Assembly (NCBI GenBank): GCA_033439255.1
Contig: CM065881.1
Coordinates: 2,046,001 to 2,110,000 of the forward strand
Origin: Hericium rajendrae
Lineage: Eukaryota > Basidiomycota > Agaricomycetes > Russulales > Hericiaceae
Direction of reading: 5' to 3'
DNA: 64,000 bases
Part shown: one piece after another, positions 1 through 11,590 of the stretch
Position numbering within the stretch: position 1 is the first letter of the stretch
Layout: each line of letters starts with the position of its first letter
Position numbers and translations under genes: made by a program
Notes under the pieces: generated by a model
What the model saw: only the letters and a program-made list of their open reading frames with translations
Databases searched by the model: none
Told to the model about the DNA's origin: nothing

Positions 1-472
1 ACCCAGACATTCATTGTGTTCGGGCGTCCTTAGCAAGGAAAGGTGATGGTCGGGGTAGAGAGACGGAGAAGAAGGCACGGAGCGCTTGCTATTGGCGGGC
101 CACAGGCCTCCGTCTATTAGCGTGTGAAGAGGTTACTACTTTTGGCCAACGTGGACGTGTCAACAAGCTGACGTTTCTCGAATCGAAATCTTTCAGCCTG
201 CTTCAATTGTGCTAAGTAGCATAACTATCCTATCACTCACGCAATGCCATGAATTCCCGCATAACCCTTGTGGCTGCCATGTTCGACTCGAAGTTCAATC
301 TCGCAGAAGCACATAGTACCAGCGTGCTCACTGCAATGCTTTTCGGTGGTTCTTCATAACTTATGAGAAGCAGACACAATTCGGTGGATACAACACACGT
401 TGGCTTTCCAAGTATGCAAGATGGTTATATATGCAATGATGATTACTGGAATATATGCATACCAGAGCAACA
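1..472. other. 3' flank of RPF1, no gene seen
   Basis: I see no coding region, RNA gene or clear repeat here. Reading frames are short and match no family I recognise. It is the downstream flank of the minus-strand RPF1 gene. Confidence 0.5.
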
Positions 473-1945
473 TCACAAAAAGAAAGTACGACGCGTAGTC
501 TCCAACTCGGGCTATTATTAAGAAACAAATGAGCTCCAGTATCAGCGGCCTCCAACAGCAAAAGACACACCTTCCAAGCCCATTCGAGTTCATTGACCTT
601 CGGTGGTACCTTTGCCTTAGACGTCGGCGCCGGCTCCTCTACATCCTTCTCCCCTTCCGATGGCGCATCTGCCTTGTCCATCTCCTCGTCTGCTGCTGCG
701 TCCTGCTCTGCACGTTGCGCCAGGTCTTCAAAGTTGTCGAACTCAAGAGAAGGTGGAGCCGCGCCATAATCTTTGACGGCCGGTAACCCCTTTTTAATGG
801 ATCGCAGCTTCAAAGTGAACCGCGGACCTATCTCCTGCAGTGCAACTTTCTCGGTCGAGCGGAATGCGTATCTGCGTGACGTGAGAAGACTCTTCAAGCA
901 ATTCAGAAGGAATAGTAGGCTTACCGATGGCGTCTAAAGAATAGAAAATCGCGCTGATTATGGAGGGTGACCACTTGCCGGCCTTGAAATTCGGGAAGCG
1001 GTGGGAAGAACGTCTGGAACATCCGTCCTACTGAGTGGCCAAGTCGGGTAACGAAGTTGTTTAAGACAAGCTCGGGGTGATGTGGTGTTGCTCGTGCATG
1101 ACCCTACCGTCAGAATTTAAGTATGTACGGCAAGGAGAAACCCGGGGAATAGAAGGACTTACGAAAATCTTCTTGGTGAGTTCGATGGACGACAGCTTGA
1201 AATAAGCCGTAGGCCCATCGGGTAAATGGACCATAGTGATGGCATCTATCTCCAAATTAGCCAATCCACAGGATGAAAAAAGAATCACGCTCACTTGGCT
1301 TTTTGACATCCTCATTTACAACGATCAGGTTGCTGAAACCTCTGCCCGCCGCCCATCCCGCAATCCGCCCCATCTCAAAACCGCGCCCTTTAGGCCGCCT
1401 ATGAAACTCTGCACCCGGGAATATGCCGACAAGCTCATCGCAGAACTCGTATGATACTCGTGTTGCTTTTGGGGAGGTGGTGATTAGGACTTTTGGAGGA
1501 ATCGACGGATCGTCGGTTGAGGAAAAGTAGGATGCAAATGGGTCAGATGCAATATCTGCTGCAGACTCAGCAGAAGGTTGTTGGGATCCAGAAGCCTCGC
1601 CCAAAGGCTCATCTCCGACCTCAGTTTCAGTTGGAGGTTTCACAGACTTTAAAGACGAAGGGTCTGCAGTGAGGATGGATGGGTCGAACTCGCGCGTGTT
1701 ATCGAGTGTACGAGGGACATTTTCTGCTAAGCGTTTCTGAAAAACGTCCTGGTCAACTGTCACTCTAGTCATAATTATTTGAGTGGACATACTTTCTTAA
1801 CCAGAGGGTCGTTCGCTTCAACCTTGGCTAGAGCAAGCCGCTTCTGCAATTTTGCCTGGCCCTTCGCCCTCTTGTTCTTACGCGAGACCTCCTCGCGCTT
1901 GTGCTTGTTTTTAATGGACGATGGCTCGAATCTAGAAGTCGGCAT
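473..1945 (-). CDS. RPF1: Ribosome production factor 1 (RPF1), Brix domain, spliced
   Basis: This is a nucleolar Brix-domain protein that acts in 60S ribosomal subunit assembly and rRNA processing. The model has six exons. Exon 1 (1793-1945) starts with [19 protein letters not shown] and is strongly basic. Exon 2 (from 1748) carries [19 protein letters not shown], typical of Rpf1. Later exons give [49 protein letters not shown] and [14 protein letters not shown], the family signatures in the expected order. The last small exon encodes [12 protein letters not shown] and the stop, matching the conserved C-terminus after EWAWK. Introns are short with GT-AG ends. An acidic, alanine-rich linker ([12 protein letters not shown]) precedes the C-terminus. 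All exons read open. The start is the only ATG in frame with the basic N-terminus. Confidence 0.93.
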
Positions 1946-2099
1946 GATTGCAGGATAAATGAAGTCAATGCAACAAGCAGGACTGGCCAGGAAAACGAGG
2001 AATCGGGGAGTTCTCACGGGCCGAAAGGGGCAATGAACGGTCCCGCGACGTTGCCACGACCAACGAACAGCTTCACCCATCTACCACAGGCAGAGGATC
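1946..2099. promoter_or_regulatory. Divergent promoter between RPF1 and the p24 gene
   Basis: The start codons of two divergent genes lie only 154 bp apart, so this interval must hold both core promoters and both 5' untranslated regions. No clear TATA box is visible. Confidence 0.6.
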
Positions 2100-2928
2100 A
2101 TGCCCTCTCGCACACGACCCAGTCTCCCTTTCTCCTTATGTTTATTGCTTTTACTTTCTTCGGTCGCCAATGCACTCCATTTTTACCTTGACGCCAATGA
2201 GAAGCGGTGCTTCATAGAAGAGCTGCCGACGGATACTGTAGTGGAGGGTGCGTCTTTCTTGAAGCTTCCCGTTGGATTATACTGAAGTTGGAACATTTCA
2301 GGACACTACAAAGCTCTGGAATGGAACGAGCAGTCGCAGCAGTACGGCATTAACGAACATCTAGGTATCCTCGTCGAGGTGGACGTGCGTACTTGCGATC
2401 CATCACGGTCGCCAGCGTCTATATCATTCGTTCACAGGAAATGGAATCCAATCATGCCGTAGTAAAAACGCGAGGCCCAGCAGACGGCCGCTTTACATTC
2501 ACCTCGCACGACGCAGGAGACCACTCCATATGCCTCTCCACCAACTACTCCTCGTCATGGTTCGGTCCCACCGCCCACATCCGCCTCTACCTCGACATCA
2601 CCGTCGGCTCCACGAAGCCCGATGCCGAACATGATCGTTCGCACATTTCCTCCATCTCGTCCAAAATCCGCGACCTGAATATCAAGTTGGAAGACGTGCG
2701 CAGGGAGCAGCAGTATCAGCGTGAACGAGAGGCGGACTTCCGGGATCTGAGTGAGGTGACAAACTCCAGGGCGGTATGGTATAGTGTAATTCAGATCATC
2801 GTCTTGTTGGCAACATGTGCATGGCAGCTGCGGCATTTGAAGGTCTGTCTTTATATTCGGTCAACTATTCCTTTTGCTAATCTAACTTCGCTCTGCAGCG
2901 ATTCTTCGAGGATAGAAAGATGCGCTAA
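2100..2928 (+). CDS. p24 (EMP24/GP25L) family cargo receptor
   Basis: p24 proteins are type I membrane proteins that cycle between ER and Golgi in COPI/COPII vesicles and help select cargo. The model starts with a signal peptide (PFSLCLLLLLSSVANA) followed by LHFYLDANEKRCFIEELP, the GOLD-domain start. Exon 2 gives HYKALEWNEQSQQYG; exon 3 gives GRFTFTSHDAGDHSICLST, a p24 signature with its conserved cysteine. A coiled-coil stretch and a C-terminal membrane span (VIQIIVLLATCAWQLRHLK) follow. The last exon encodes RFFEDRKMR, a short cytosolic tail with the FF and basic signals used for COPI/COPII sorting. This resembles the p24-alpha class (Erp1/TMED9 type). Introns are short GT-AG. Everything reads open. 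Confidence 0.92.
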
Positions 2929-3012
2929 TGCACATACATTACTATCCGTGCTCTCTATACCCTAGCCAATATGCAATCCGCTATCCGCGCATATGAGTTG
3001 ACATGGATAATG

Positions 3013-4464
3013 TTAATCTTCGGGCTCTTCGATCCTTAACAGGACCTTTCTGCCGTACTTCCCTTCGCTCATCTTCGCTATTATGTTGCGCACTTTGTTT
3101 GCTACCTCCGCATCGGAATCGCCCTTGGGTAAAGTCAAAACCTCATGCTTAGGTTCCTTAAGCTGTGAACGAGCACTCAGCAAAATCACACATTGGCAGC
3201 GGGATGAACGTACTTTGCCATTCTTTATGAGCTCTACCAGTGCGTTCACCAGCTTTTCTCTTTCCTCCCTGCTTCGACGGGTGTACCATGTGCTCTGCCA
3301 GAACCCATGGCATGTCAGGTTTTTGAAGATGAAGAGTGAAGTCGGCAGGGACAAGGGCTGCTTGGACATTGCACCATACGACACGAGATGCGCATCTTGA
3401 CCCAGGTAACGGGCCATCAATGTGGTCGGCTTGCCGCTCACGCAATTCAAACCCAGGCGAATATCCTGGACAAATGCATGTGACGTCAGTCCCATTGATA
3501 TGCACAGAACAAGCTGTGCGTCAGTGTACCTTGCCGCCAGTCCATTCTTTCACTTTGGCTCTCATGCTCTTGTCGGCCAATTCGTCAAAGGTAAGGACAT
3601 GATCCGCCCCGAGATCTGTCAACTCCTTCTTGAGCTCTTCGATGTTTTCTCTGAGGATAGGAACTGTCAATCCTCGACGTTCATCATTTGAAGTGAAGAG
3701 GGGCCATACCGATTACGCACAAGATTGATAGTTTTGAGACCGCGGGACTTCGCTATCTGTATCACAGCTTGCCCGACCTGCATTCACGCAGTGAGCACTG
3801 AATGAATAAATACTCTGTAAAACCGAGCTGGTACATACGGCACTGTTAGCGCCGTTCTGGATCACCCAGTCTCCAGGCTGCAGGTCGACAAAGTCCCTAA
3901 GCATGTTGTACGCCGTCGGTGGATTGACCTGACCATGTCCAAGGAATCTCAGCATAATCATTAGGATACTCCCAATATAAAATGCTCGCGCACAGTCAGT
4001 GTAGCAGCATGCACTGCGGTGAGCTGCTCCGTCCTAGGTACCTTCACCACGTCCTGCGCGCCCACGTTCAGCGCCGAGCTCCACGTCCCGCCCTGCGGCT
4101 TCGTGAGAATGACCCAGTCGCCCTTCTGCAGTCCCGAGACACTCGAGCCCGTCTCTGTAACCTCTGCAAGCCCCTCATTGCCCGGGACGAAGACTTCATA
4201 GTCCACGGATGGAAATACCGTGGGCTTGGGCTGTCGAGGATATACGCCTTCAATGACATTGATGTCGGAAGGGTTTAAAGGGGAAAGAAGGACACGAAGG
4301 TTGAGGGTTCCGGCTGACGGGGAAGGAAGATTTGGATATGTTAGGGCTCTAAGCACAGAAGGGGGAGGGCCATGCTCCGAATAGTAGAGCGCCCGATTGG
4401 CATTGGCTGTAGCTGAAGTGGAAAAGCAGCGTCGGGCAGCTGGAACACAACGAGACATCAACAT
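3013..4464 (-). CDS. ETR1: Mitochondrial enoyl-[acyl-carrier-protein] reductase (ETR1/MECR type)
   Basis: This is an NADPH-dependent 2-enoyl thioester reductase that performs the last step of mitochondrial fatty acid synthesis (MDR superfamily). The first exon begins with an Arg/Ser-rich presequence (MSRCVPAARRCFSTSATANA), then ALYYSEHGPPPSVLRAL, PLNPSDINVIEGVYP and KGDWVILTKPQGGTWSSALN, all hallmarks of the family. The second exon continues TVNPPTAYNMLRDFVDLQPGDWVIQNGANSAV at the nucleotide-binding fold. The C-terminal part has YGAMSKQPLSLPTSLFIFKN and FWQSTWYTRRSREEREK, then KYGRKVLLRIEEPED before the stop at 3013. At least five exons. Two ATGs lie two codons apart at the start (4464 and 4458). 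Function is confident; some inner splice sites were not fully resolved. Confidence 0.9.
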
Positions 4465-4832
4465 AGTGAGGCTGGTCGAGGTCTGTAAACGCTGTCAGCG
4501 TTATCGAGCAGCCTTTGGTCACATTCAAGGTCAACTGTGGAACAATCTAGCTCCACGGCACGACAGTGACGCGACTTGCACGGTCAGGTGACCCGCAAAA
4601 CTGATCACACCACCAGCGCGTTTTTGCCGTGCAGTGGTCGCGTTCGACTGCTTCAGATTGTGCCGGATGTCCCCGGGCCCATAGGGATACTCATGCACAT
4701 TCGTCCGTTAGCTGGTTCTACAGGAAAATCTCTTTAACATAACTACTGTACATCTCTATGTAAGTATGATCAATGAGTGTCATCTTCTGTGTCTTTTGCG
4801 TTTACTTTTGTTATGTGTAAGTACTACATCTT
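4465..4832. other. Spacer at the left edge of duplicated module copy 1
   Basis: No gene seen. The sequence near 4632 (GCAGTGGTCGCGTTCGACTG) recurs near 9655 at the matching place upstream of the second DUF6533 copy, and similarity continues into the 3' flank. This suggests that the left edge of the duplicated unit lies here. Confidence 0.5.
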
Positions 4833-6611
4833 CTACACGGCGGATGACGACGACTCGGCACGACCCCTCCTGATATCCAGGACATCATCCATCTCGATCT
4901 CGCCCTCGGTAATCACAGCTTGATTAGGAAAGTTACTTTCGCCTTCCTCCGAACAGGGAACCGCCGGCGGCTCAAGCAATGGACCGCCTAGCCATGTTCC
5001 TGTAGATGTCGACGACGAATGAAAACCAAAGGCCATTTGGTCGCGAAGAGTAGACAGAGTAGTATCGTCCATAGGTGCGTAGACCTCGTACAGATTGAGC
5101 ATCAGACGAGACATGAGCGTGACCGATATACTGTGAACAAGGTAAGGTCAGATGTATACTAGTGACCAGAAGTAGTAAATATGGAATTGCGACGTGCCAG
5201 CTTGTTAAAGTCGAGAGAAAGCCTTTCAGAATGGGCTGACATGATGGTCAATACCTTGTATATAGAGTGTGGCTCGGAAGTGGCAGACCTCCGCGAGCTG
5301 TAGCGAAACGATTAGCTTGGAAAAAGGAATAGCTCAAGACGCACATAGAAAGTCAAAATGTTCGCGACATTAGATACTACCATTACACTATGACAATCCG
5401 TCAATTTCGCAACTTAGTACAAAAAATGATCATTGATGACAGATGCTTACGCAAAATATAAGGCACCTACAGTATGACGAAGGGACATGAGAAAGGATCG
5501 ACAGAATAGTCATTCAGACCTACCATCACGAACGATGACAGCCACCAACCCTGAGTTCCTTCCATTGAGATTATCTTGGATTCGCTCTCGCCGAGTCCGC
5601 AGTGTCTTCAAGACGGTGAGCACAAAGATTGTCAGATCAAAGACAGCTTGCGCCTCCCAAACTGTCGCTAAGTCTGAAAGGCCGTAGTGAATGGGTATCC
5701 GCACTACTAATAATACAAGACGGGTACTTACTTACACCCCTAAAAATACAGATTAGATCAGTTAACTAAGAGAAGAATGAGAACCCACGCCGCCCGCGAC
5801 ATGGCCATATGGCAACCTTGAAAATCGGGGGTTATGCTGTTGTCCCGGCCGACCAGAGCCCACTGAACCCATCCGGCGTAAGTCGATATCATTTAGCAGA
5901 AGTATGCGACTAGACATACGAGGCCGAGAGCAACTGCAGCAATGGCTATACAACCGAGAAGCCATGCAATCCTTCGGGAGCAACTGTACAGTGCATATGT
6001 TCGCAAGGCAAGAAGTACTGTCATAAGTGGGCATGTTCAGTCAGTCTGCGAGCTGGGAGATACATTTTGATATCATGTAGACGTACGGCACACGACACCT
6101 TGATTTGCTGCGAGAAGGATTTGTCGAGCAAGAGAGTACTTCCGGCATCTAAAAAAAAACCAGGGAATGAGTATTCTCCCAAAATTATGATTATCCTCAA
6201 CGCACTTCTAACAGGTTTACGCAACATAGCAAGCTGTCAGTGAATACGACACTTTCAAAAAAATTTCAAAATACACATTTTACCTCCTCAGATGCTGTCA
6301 AGCTGGAAAAATCGTACACAGCAACTGCGATATTCCCAAACAGCGGGATATACCGATTGGCGACAAAACATAAGGCGGATTTCGACAGCGGCTTCTTCAG
6401 CCACACGCAAGTAATTTCCGTAGGAAGGGTGATGAGGTAGTCATAGAAGAATATGGCTATTAAAATAGATTAAGCTCAAACGACGAGTACATAGTGAAGC
6501 GAAGGCTCACTGAATGCTATCAACTCGGTATGAAAGGCTCTATGAGTGCGTTCGTCAGTCGATCTGGCTATGCACCAGCATCAAGCCTTACGTAGAATTT
6601 GTTAAGCCCAT
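4833..6611 (-). CDS. DUF6533 multi-span membrane protein, copy 1
   Basis: The function of this basidiomycete membrane family is unknown. The start ATG at 6611 is conserved in all three copies. The spliced N-terminus reads MGLTNSTAFHTELIAF, then TIFFYDYLITLPTEITCVWL and RYIPLFGNIAVAVYDFSSL, the typical DUF6533 domain. Next come an LALRTYALYSCSRRIAWLLG-like span, a WALVGQDNS-like loop and another hydrophobic helix (TVWEAQAVFDLTIFVLTVL) followed by basic TRRERIQDN. The last exon holds SRLMLNLYEVYAP and an acidic tail ending in IRRGRAESSSSAV at 4833. About nine short introns. The junction after the DUF6533 domain could not be phased with certainty, so inner exon borders are approximate. It is followed on the same strand by a spacer and a kinase remnant. 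Confidence 0.78.
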
Positions 6612-7548
6612 CGGAGGTAGGGTTGATATTGACGCGACGCAAGGGCAACGAGGACCTAGTGCAAGAAGGCAGAGCAAGTGATAACTGTACCTCTAGGGTA
6701 TTGTGCAGACGTGCAGACGGCACGGCTGTTATCTTGAACGAGGGAGCAAAAGCGCAAATTGAACACCACGTACAAGCCTGATTGATGTTCTTATACTTGT
6801 CTATAGCATGGCGACGCATACCGATACATTTGGAGCTGGAAAGCCAAGGGTTCTGATGAGACTGTTCTCCAACGTCCAACCTTGGACGATGGATTCCATG
6901 TTACTCACCTGGACAGGAATATGGATCGACGACAAACACGACACTTCTGGCAGTTCCATGTCTCCACTTGTTGGTCGTGAATCGGCCGCCACAAATCGGG
7001 GAAGATGACGGCCGAAACAGGTGAGCTGTCGAGCCTCGCTGATCCGATGGGCTTGAGCTTGAAACCAGTCTGAGTGATGGTTTCTATCTTTGATAAGTAG
7101 CCTGCAACTCACCTGTATGCCCCGATGGCACGTAGCATTGACGTGATGATCATTTACTGACTCGCGGTCAACTCGCACTTCCCGACTTCCATTGTGCAGC
7201 AATAAATAAACCCTCTTCCAGGCCAACCAACGGATCGAGTCGAGTCGTATCAATGTCGTGTTAGTGTCGTGTCGCAGGGTCCCGCCGGACATGCACGAGT
7301 GCGTCAGGGTCATGTAACGAGCATAGCGGCATAGCCAAGCCGGACCATCGACATCTACAAGTACAGCAGCTCTGTTCGATATAGTAGGCACATCTGGAGG
7401 ATGCATCGTTACCAAACACGCACACACGAAATGCAAAGAACCAGGGACCAGCGCGTACCTCGACATCAATCAACACCAACCGAATGATAAGATATACTAC
7501 TCACTTCATTTGCTTCTTTCTTCTTCTCGACAAGGCGTATCCTGCACA
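6612..7548. other. Conserved module spacer, copy 1
   Basis: This spacer separates DUF6533 copy 1 from the kinase remnant. It is recognisably similar to 11591-12490 and 14247-15036; for example GGTCAACTCGCACTT near 7168 recurs near 14732. Several frames stay open for 60-220 codons on the minus strand, but they differ between copies, so I do not call a protein. Part of it may be 5' untranslated region and promoter of the DUF6533 gene. Confidence 0.5.
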
Positions 7549-9064
7549 TCAGTTCCCGACCAAAGCCTCGAGCAGCACCTGAACGCCCCATGCACCGGGG
7601 TCTGGCACGCGCTCGTTCTTGAGCCTGTCTCCCTCGAAGTACGCACTGTGCCCCGCCTTCGCCTGCACATCACCGTCCCCTCCGCCGCTCTGGCCGCAGC
7701 CGCAACCGCACCGCCCGCATCCGCTACCTACCAACATCAGCACACTTACCACGAAAGCAAACGCACAACGCACCAGGCTTCGCCTTGAACGTCTCCACGA
7801 ACGCCGCGAGCGGGTCCACGAGCGTGCACGACGGCGGGCGCGCCCGCGTGTACAGACGCGCCAACGCCACGTCGAGCGCGCCCGCCCAGATCTCGGGCGT
7901 TGCGACGCCGGGCTTGCCGCCCGCGGCGGCCGTGAAGCCCTGCGCGAGCACGGAGAAGAAGATCGAGTACAGCGCGCCGGTCGTGCCCCCCATCTAGTCG
8001 ACGACGATGCCCGAGATCGCGATCGACCCGCCGACGACATCCTCGCCGCTCATGCTGCCCTTCTGCAGCGCGTCCAGAATGGCTACAGTGCGATGCACAT
8101 CAGTAAGGATTGCGGGGTGGTCAGAGGCGGGACGCACCGTGCGCGCCGGACTACAGCGTCAGCCCACAGTCGTCGCCCGCGATGTTGTCCATTTGTGTGA
8201 TTTCAGGCTCCGCCTTGTCGATCGCGCGGCATGCGCGCTCCACCGCTGCATTGAAGGCAGATGGGTCCAGCGCGCGCAACTTGATAGTATGGGCCACGCG
8301 AACCGGTGCTGCGGCCTTTGCAGCGGAGGGCGGCTCTCCCTGCACGGTGGAGATGAGCGCCGGGGATGCGCCGGAGGATCACTTGCAGCCAGGGGTGGCG
8401 GCGGGCACGTCGATGAGGCGGAGGAGCAGCTCTGCCGGGGGCCCGGGGACGGACTTGGACGGGAGGAGCAGACTCAGCTGAAGGGGGTGATCGAGAAACC
8501 AGGCATGTTCAAGCTCGTCTGCATGAATGCATCATTGCATGGTCAGATTCACTAGGGACGAGACGTCTGCGCGTACTGTACCACGAACGTGCCGCTCAAC
8601 ACCCCCTCGAGGCTTTTTCCAACCTCGCGTACAATGGCTCCGAGTTCGAGTTCGCTCAGACCGCCGAAGTTGTTGACCATGAGAACAAGCTCGTCGTCCT
8701 TGCCCGTGAGTGGTGGGAAGAGTTTTGCAGTGAGGAAACTGGCGAGACACTTCGCGACGGGTTCGTTGTGAAAGTACCCATGCCGATCTCGATTTCGTTG
8801 TTGCCTGGCTGCTCGGCATGCGGGGCCTTGCGGGCCGCTCTGTTCCTCATTGGGACCACTGCGGAATACACTTCCTTCCTTCCTTCCAAGCTGAGAGTCC
8901 GACACAGCGGTACCGGGGACCTGCAAACATAACAAAAAATCATTAACGTGGGTGGCGGTGTAGACGAGATGATACACTGGCAATGTTCGGAGCCTACACC
9001 GATGGTCGCGGTGTACTTCGCGACATACTCAGCGGTTTTATAAACATCATCGAAGCTACTACTA
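7549..9064 (-). pseudogene. Dihydroxyacetone kinase remnant (DAK copy A), 5'-truncated
   Basis: This is a decayed copy of the kinase at 15037-17499. It keeps the end of the DhaK domain (DDVYKTAEYVAKYTATIGVG), GKDDELVLMVNNFGGLSELE, the DhaL stretch MDNIAGDDCGLTL, MGGTTGALYSIFFSVLAQG and the C-terminus LLEALVGN with its stop at 7549. It lacks everything upstream of SFDDVYK, and homology stops at the edge of an inverted-repeat element. Compared with copy B, the DhaL magnesium-binding motif is GDDCG instead of GDGDCG, the lysine before MGGT is a TAG stop near 7994, and an 82 bp insertion (8806-8887) shifts the frame in the DhaK part. It cannot encode a working kinase. Confidence 0.88.
8806..8887 (+). 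repeat. 82 bp insertion in DAK copy A, shared with 57371-57447
   Basis: Aligning DAK copies A and B shows exactly 82 extra bases in A between GTTGTTGCC and AAGCTGAGAG. The insert runs from TGGCTGCTCGGCATGCGGGG to a (CTTC)n run. The same sequence, somewhat diverged, occurs at 57371-57447, also ending in repeated CTTC. A simple-repeat 3' tail recalls a short retroposed element or the 5'-truncated end of a LINE, but the family is unknown. Confidence 0.7.
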
Positions 9065-9519
9065 TGGTGCGGGACACCTAGTCACCGCTACTTTTGTACA
9101 ACCCAAATAGGAAGGTGACATTTCACCCGATTTCTTATTCCTCTTGCAAAAGTGCTCCGTTTGAGGGGAGGAACAATCCTACAAGAGCATTTGTCGCTGC
9201 GCTCAAAACTGACGGAGATAATGATTCCGGCGGGCCGGATTTGGCCACCGTATGTAAGCATATACCATATATGGTAATACCACACGTGATACTTGCCTAA
9301 CTGGGACGGCGCCTAACAGACACCTCCTGCTCGAGACAAGCCATTCGAAGGGCAGATTGCGGCGAAATGGGTCGGAATCAGCATCAGCCCGCATCCTGCA
9401 GCTCACAGATGCATTTTGAGGCAAAATCGGCCATATTTGAGGTACAATTTGATTTTTTTTTTCGGCGGGGCCGATTTGGCCACTGTCCAAATGTAGCGGG
9501 GACTAGGTGTCCCGCACCA
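9065..9519. mobile_element. MITE-like non-autonomous DNA transposon, 455 bp
   Basis: The ends form inverted repeats: TGGTGCGGGACACCTAGTC at 9065 and its reverse complement ending at 9519, matching at 26 of 27 positions. A TA dinucleotide flanks both ends (9063-9064 and 9520-9521), which would be the target duplication of a Tc1/mariner-like element. The interior has no convincing ORF. It contains a repeated block, CGGCGGG[G]CCG[G]ATTTGGCCAC, near 9229 and again near 9463. The superfamily call rests only on the TA site. Confidence 0.75.
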
Positions 9520-9826
9520 TATGTCCTTATCTATCTTTTTAATCATCATTTTGCCACGGATAAAATTGGGTCATGCATGCAGTGACAGTCTGGAGAACGT
9601 TCGGGATGTGGAAGTCCGGGTTTTGTTTACCGGACCCGCTGGTCGCACTGGCCGCAGTGGTCGCGTTCGACTGATGTTCCCATAGGTACATTCATGTGTT
9701 AGCTAAGTGAGCTTTGTGGGACAATCTCGTAAAACTAATCACTGTCCATCGCTACACAAGTACAATTGTCATTCTCTGTGTCCTTTGCATCTAATTTTGT
9801 TATGTGTACTAAGCATCTTGATTCTT
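9520..9826. other. Spacer at left edge of module copy 2
   Basis: No gene seen. From about 9655 onward it resembles the region downstream of DUF6533 copy 1 (starting with GCAGTGGTCGCGTTCGACTG). No kinase-like sequence continues on this side of the transposon. Confidence 0.5.
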
Positions 9827-11590
9827 CTATACAGCGGATGAGAACGAATCGGCAGCACCTCTCCTGATATCCAGAACATCGTCCATCTCGATCACTTCCT
9901 CAGGTATCACAGCCTCAGCAGGAAGACTGCTCACGCCTCCTTCCGAGCGGGAAACTGCCGATGGTTCAAGCAATGAACCACCCGTCCGTGCTCCTGTGGA
10001 CGTCGGTGATGTTTGGAAGCCAAAGACCATTTGGTCGCGAACAGTAGACTGATCAGCATGGTCGGTAGGTGCGTAGACCTTGTATAGATTCATCATCAGA
10101 CGGGACATGAGCGTGACCGATATGCTGCGAATAAGGTAACGTCAAGTGTATACCGGTGACCAGAAGTAGTCAATATGGAAACACAACGTACCAGCTTGTC
10201 AAAGTCGAGAGGAAGCCTTTCAGGATGGGCTGACATGATGATCAATATCTTGTATATAGAATACCATTCGGAAGTAACAGACCTCCGCGAGCTGTAGCGA
10301 AACGATTAGCTTACAATTAAAAAAAAGTTCAAGACACACATAGAAAGTCAGAAGGTTTGCGACATTAGAGACCACCATGACGCTACGACGGTCTGTCAAT
10401 TTCGCCAACAAAAACTAAGGGTGATATTGATGATAGATGCTCACGCAAAATATAAAGCACCTAAGGCAAGAGGGCATGAGAAGATACCGACAGAACATAC
10501 ATTCAGACCTACCATCACGAACGATGACGTCTGCCAGGCTCATATGCCTTCCATTAATGTTATCTTTCATTCGATTTCGCCGGGTCTGCAGTGTCTCGAG
10601 GACAGTGAGGACAAAAATTGTCAGATCGAAAACAGCTTGTGCCTCCCAGACTGTCGCCAATTCTGAAGTGATAGTCATTGGCTATCCGTACTGCGAATGA
10701 TACAAGATGGGTACTTACTCACACCCCTGGGCACACGGGATTAGGTCAGATTAAATGAAAAAAGGATGCAAACTCACGCCTCCCTCGAGATGGATGGATG
10801 GCAACTTTGAAGATCGGGGGTCATACTGTTGTCCTGGCCGACCAGAGCCCACTGAACCCATCGGGCATAAGTTAAAGCCATTTAACAAGAGTATTAGCCT
10901 GGACGCACGATGCTGAGAGCGACCGCAGCAATGGCCATACAACCGATAAGCCATGCAATCCTTCGGGAGCAACTGTACAGGGCGTATGTTCGCAAGGCAA
11001 GAAGTACTGCCATAAGTTGGCATGTTCAGTCAGGTCTGCGACATGCAGAAGTTGCTATTTGATAGACGTACGGCATACGACAATTTGATTTGCTGCAAGA
11101 AGGAGTTGTCGAGCAAGCGAGTATTTCCGGCATCTAAACCCCACTGAGTTTGTATCCTCCTTTAAAAATCGTGACCGTAGCCAACGCACTTCTAACAGGT
11201 TTACGCAAGCAGTTAGCAAACACGAGACTGTTTCAGATATAGATATCCTACCTCCTCGGATGCTTTCAAGCTAGACAAATCGTACACAGCAACTGCAACG
11301 TTCCCAAATAATGGAATATACCGATTGACGAGAAAACATAAAGCGGCTTTCGAGAGCGGATCTTTTAACCAGACGTAAGTGATCTCCGCAGGAAGGGTGA
11401 TGAGGTAGTCGTAGAAGAATATGGCTGTTTAGTAAATAATGTATTAACGGTGAGGTGTATAGCGCTGAAGCGAAGACTCACTGAAGGCGACCAAATCAGT
11501 ATGAATGGCTCTACGAAATAGATGTTCGTCCGTCGACTTGACTAGGATTTGCATTAACATCAAGCCCTACGTGGAATTTGTCAAGCCCAT
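9827..11590 (-). CDS. DUF6533 multi-span membrane protein, copy 2
   Basis: Paralogue of the gene at 4833-6611 with the same exon plan. It starts MGLTNSTAIHTDLVAF and continues TIFFYDYLITLPAEITYVWL and RYIPLFGNVAVAVYDLSSLK. A hydrophobic segment (LLLALRTYALYSCSRRIAWL then IGCMAIAAVALSIV), the loop WALVGQDNSMTPDLQSC and a helix TVWEAQAVFDLTIFVLTVLE follow. The last exon has SRLMMNLYKVYAPTDHA and the acidic tail EEVIEMDDVLDIRRGAADS, ending FSSAV. Frames are open in every exon I could place, so this copy looks intact. Function is unknown. As in copy 1, one acceptor after the DUF6533 domain is unclear. No kinase gene follows it, unlike copies 1 and 3. Confidence 0.78.

Noticed and set aside
6801-7469. 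222-codon minus frame in the module spacer
   Set aside because: The frame is not kept in the other two spacer copies, so it is unlikely to be coding.
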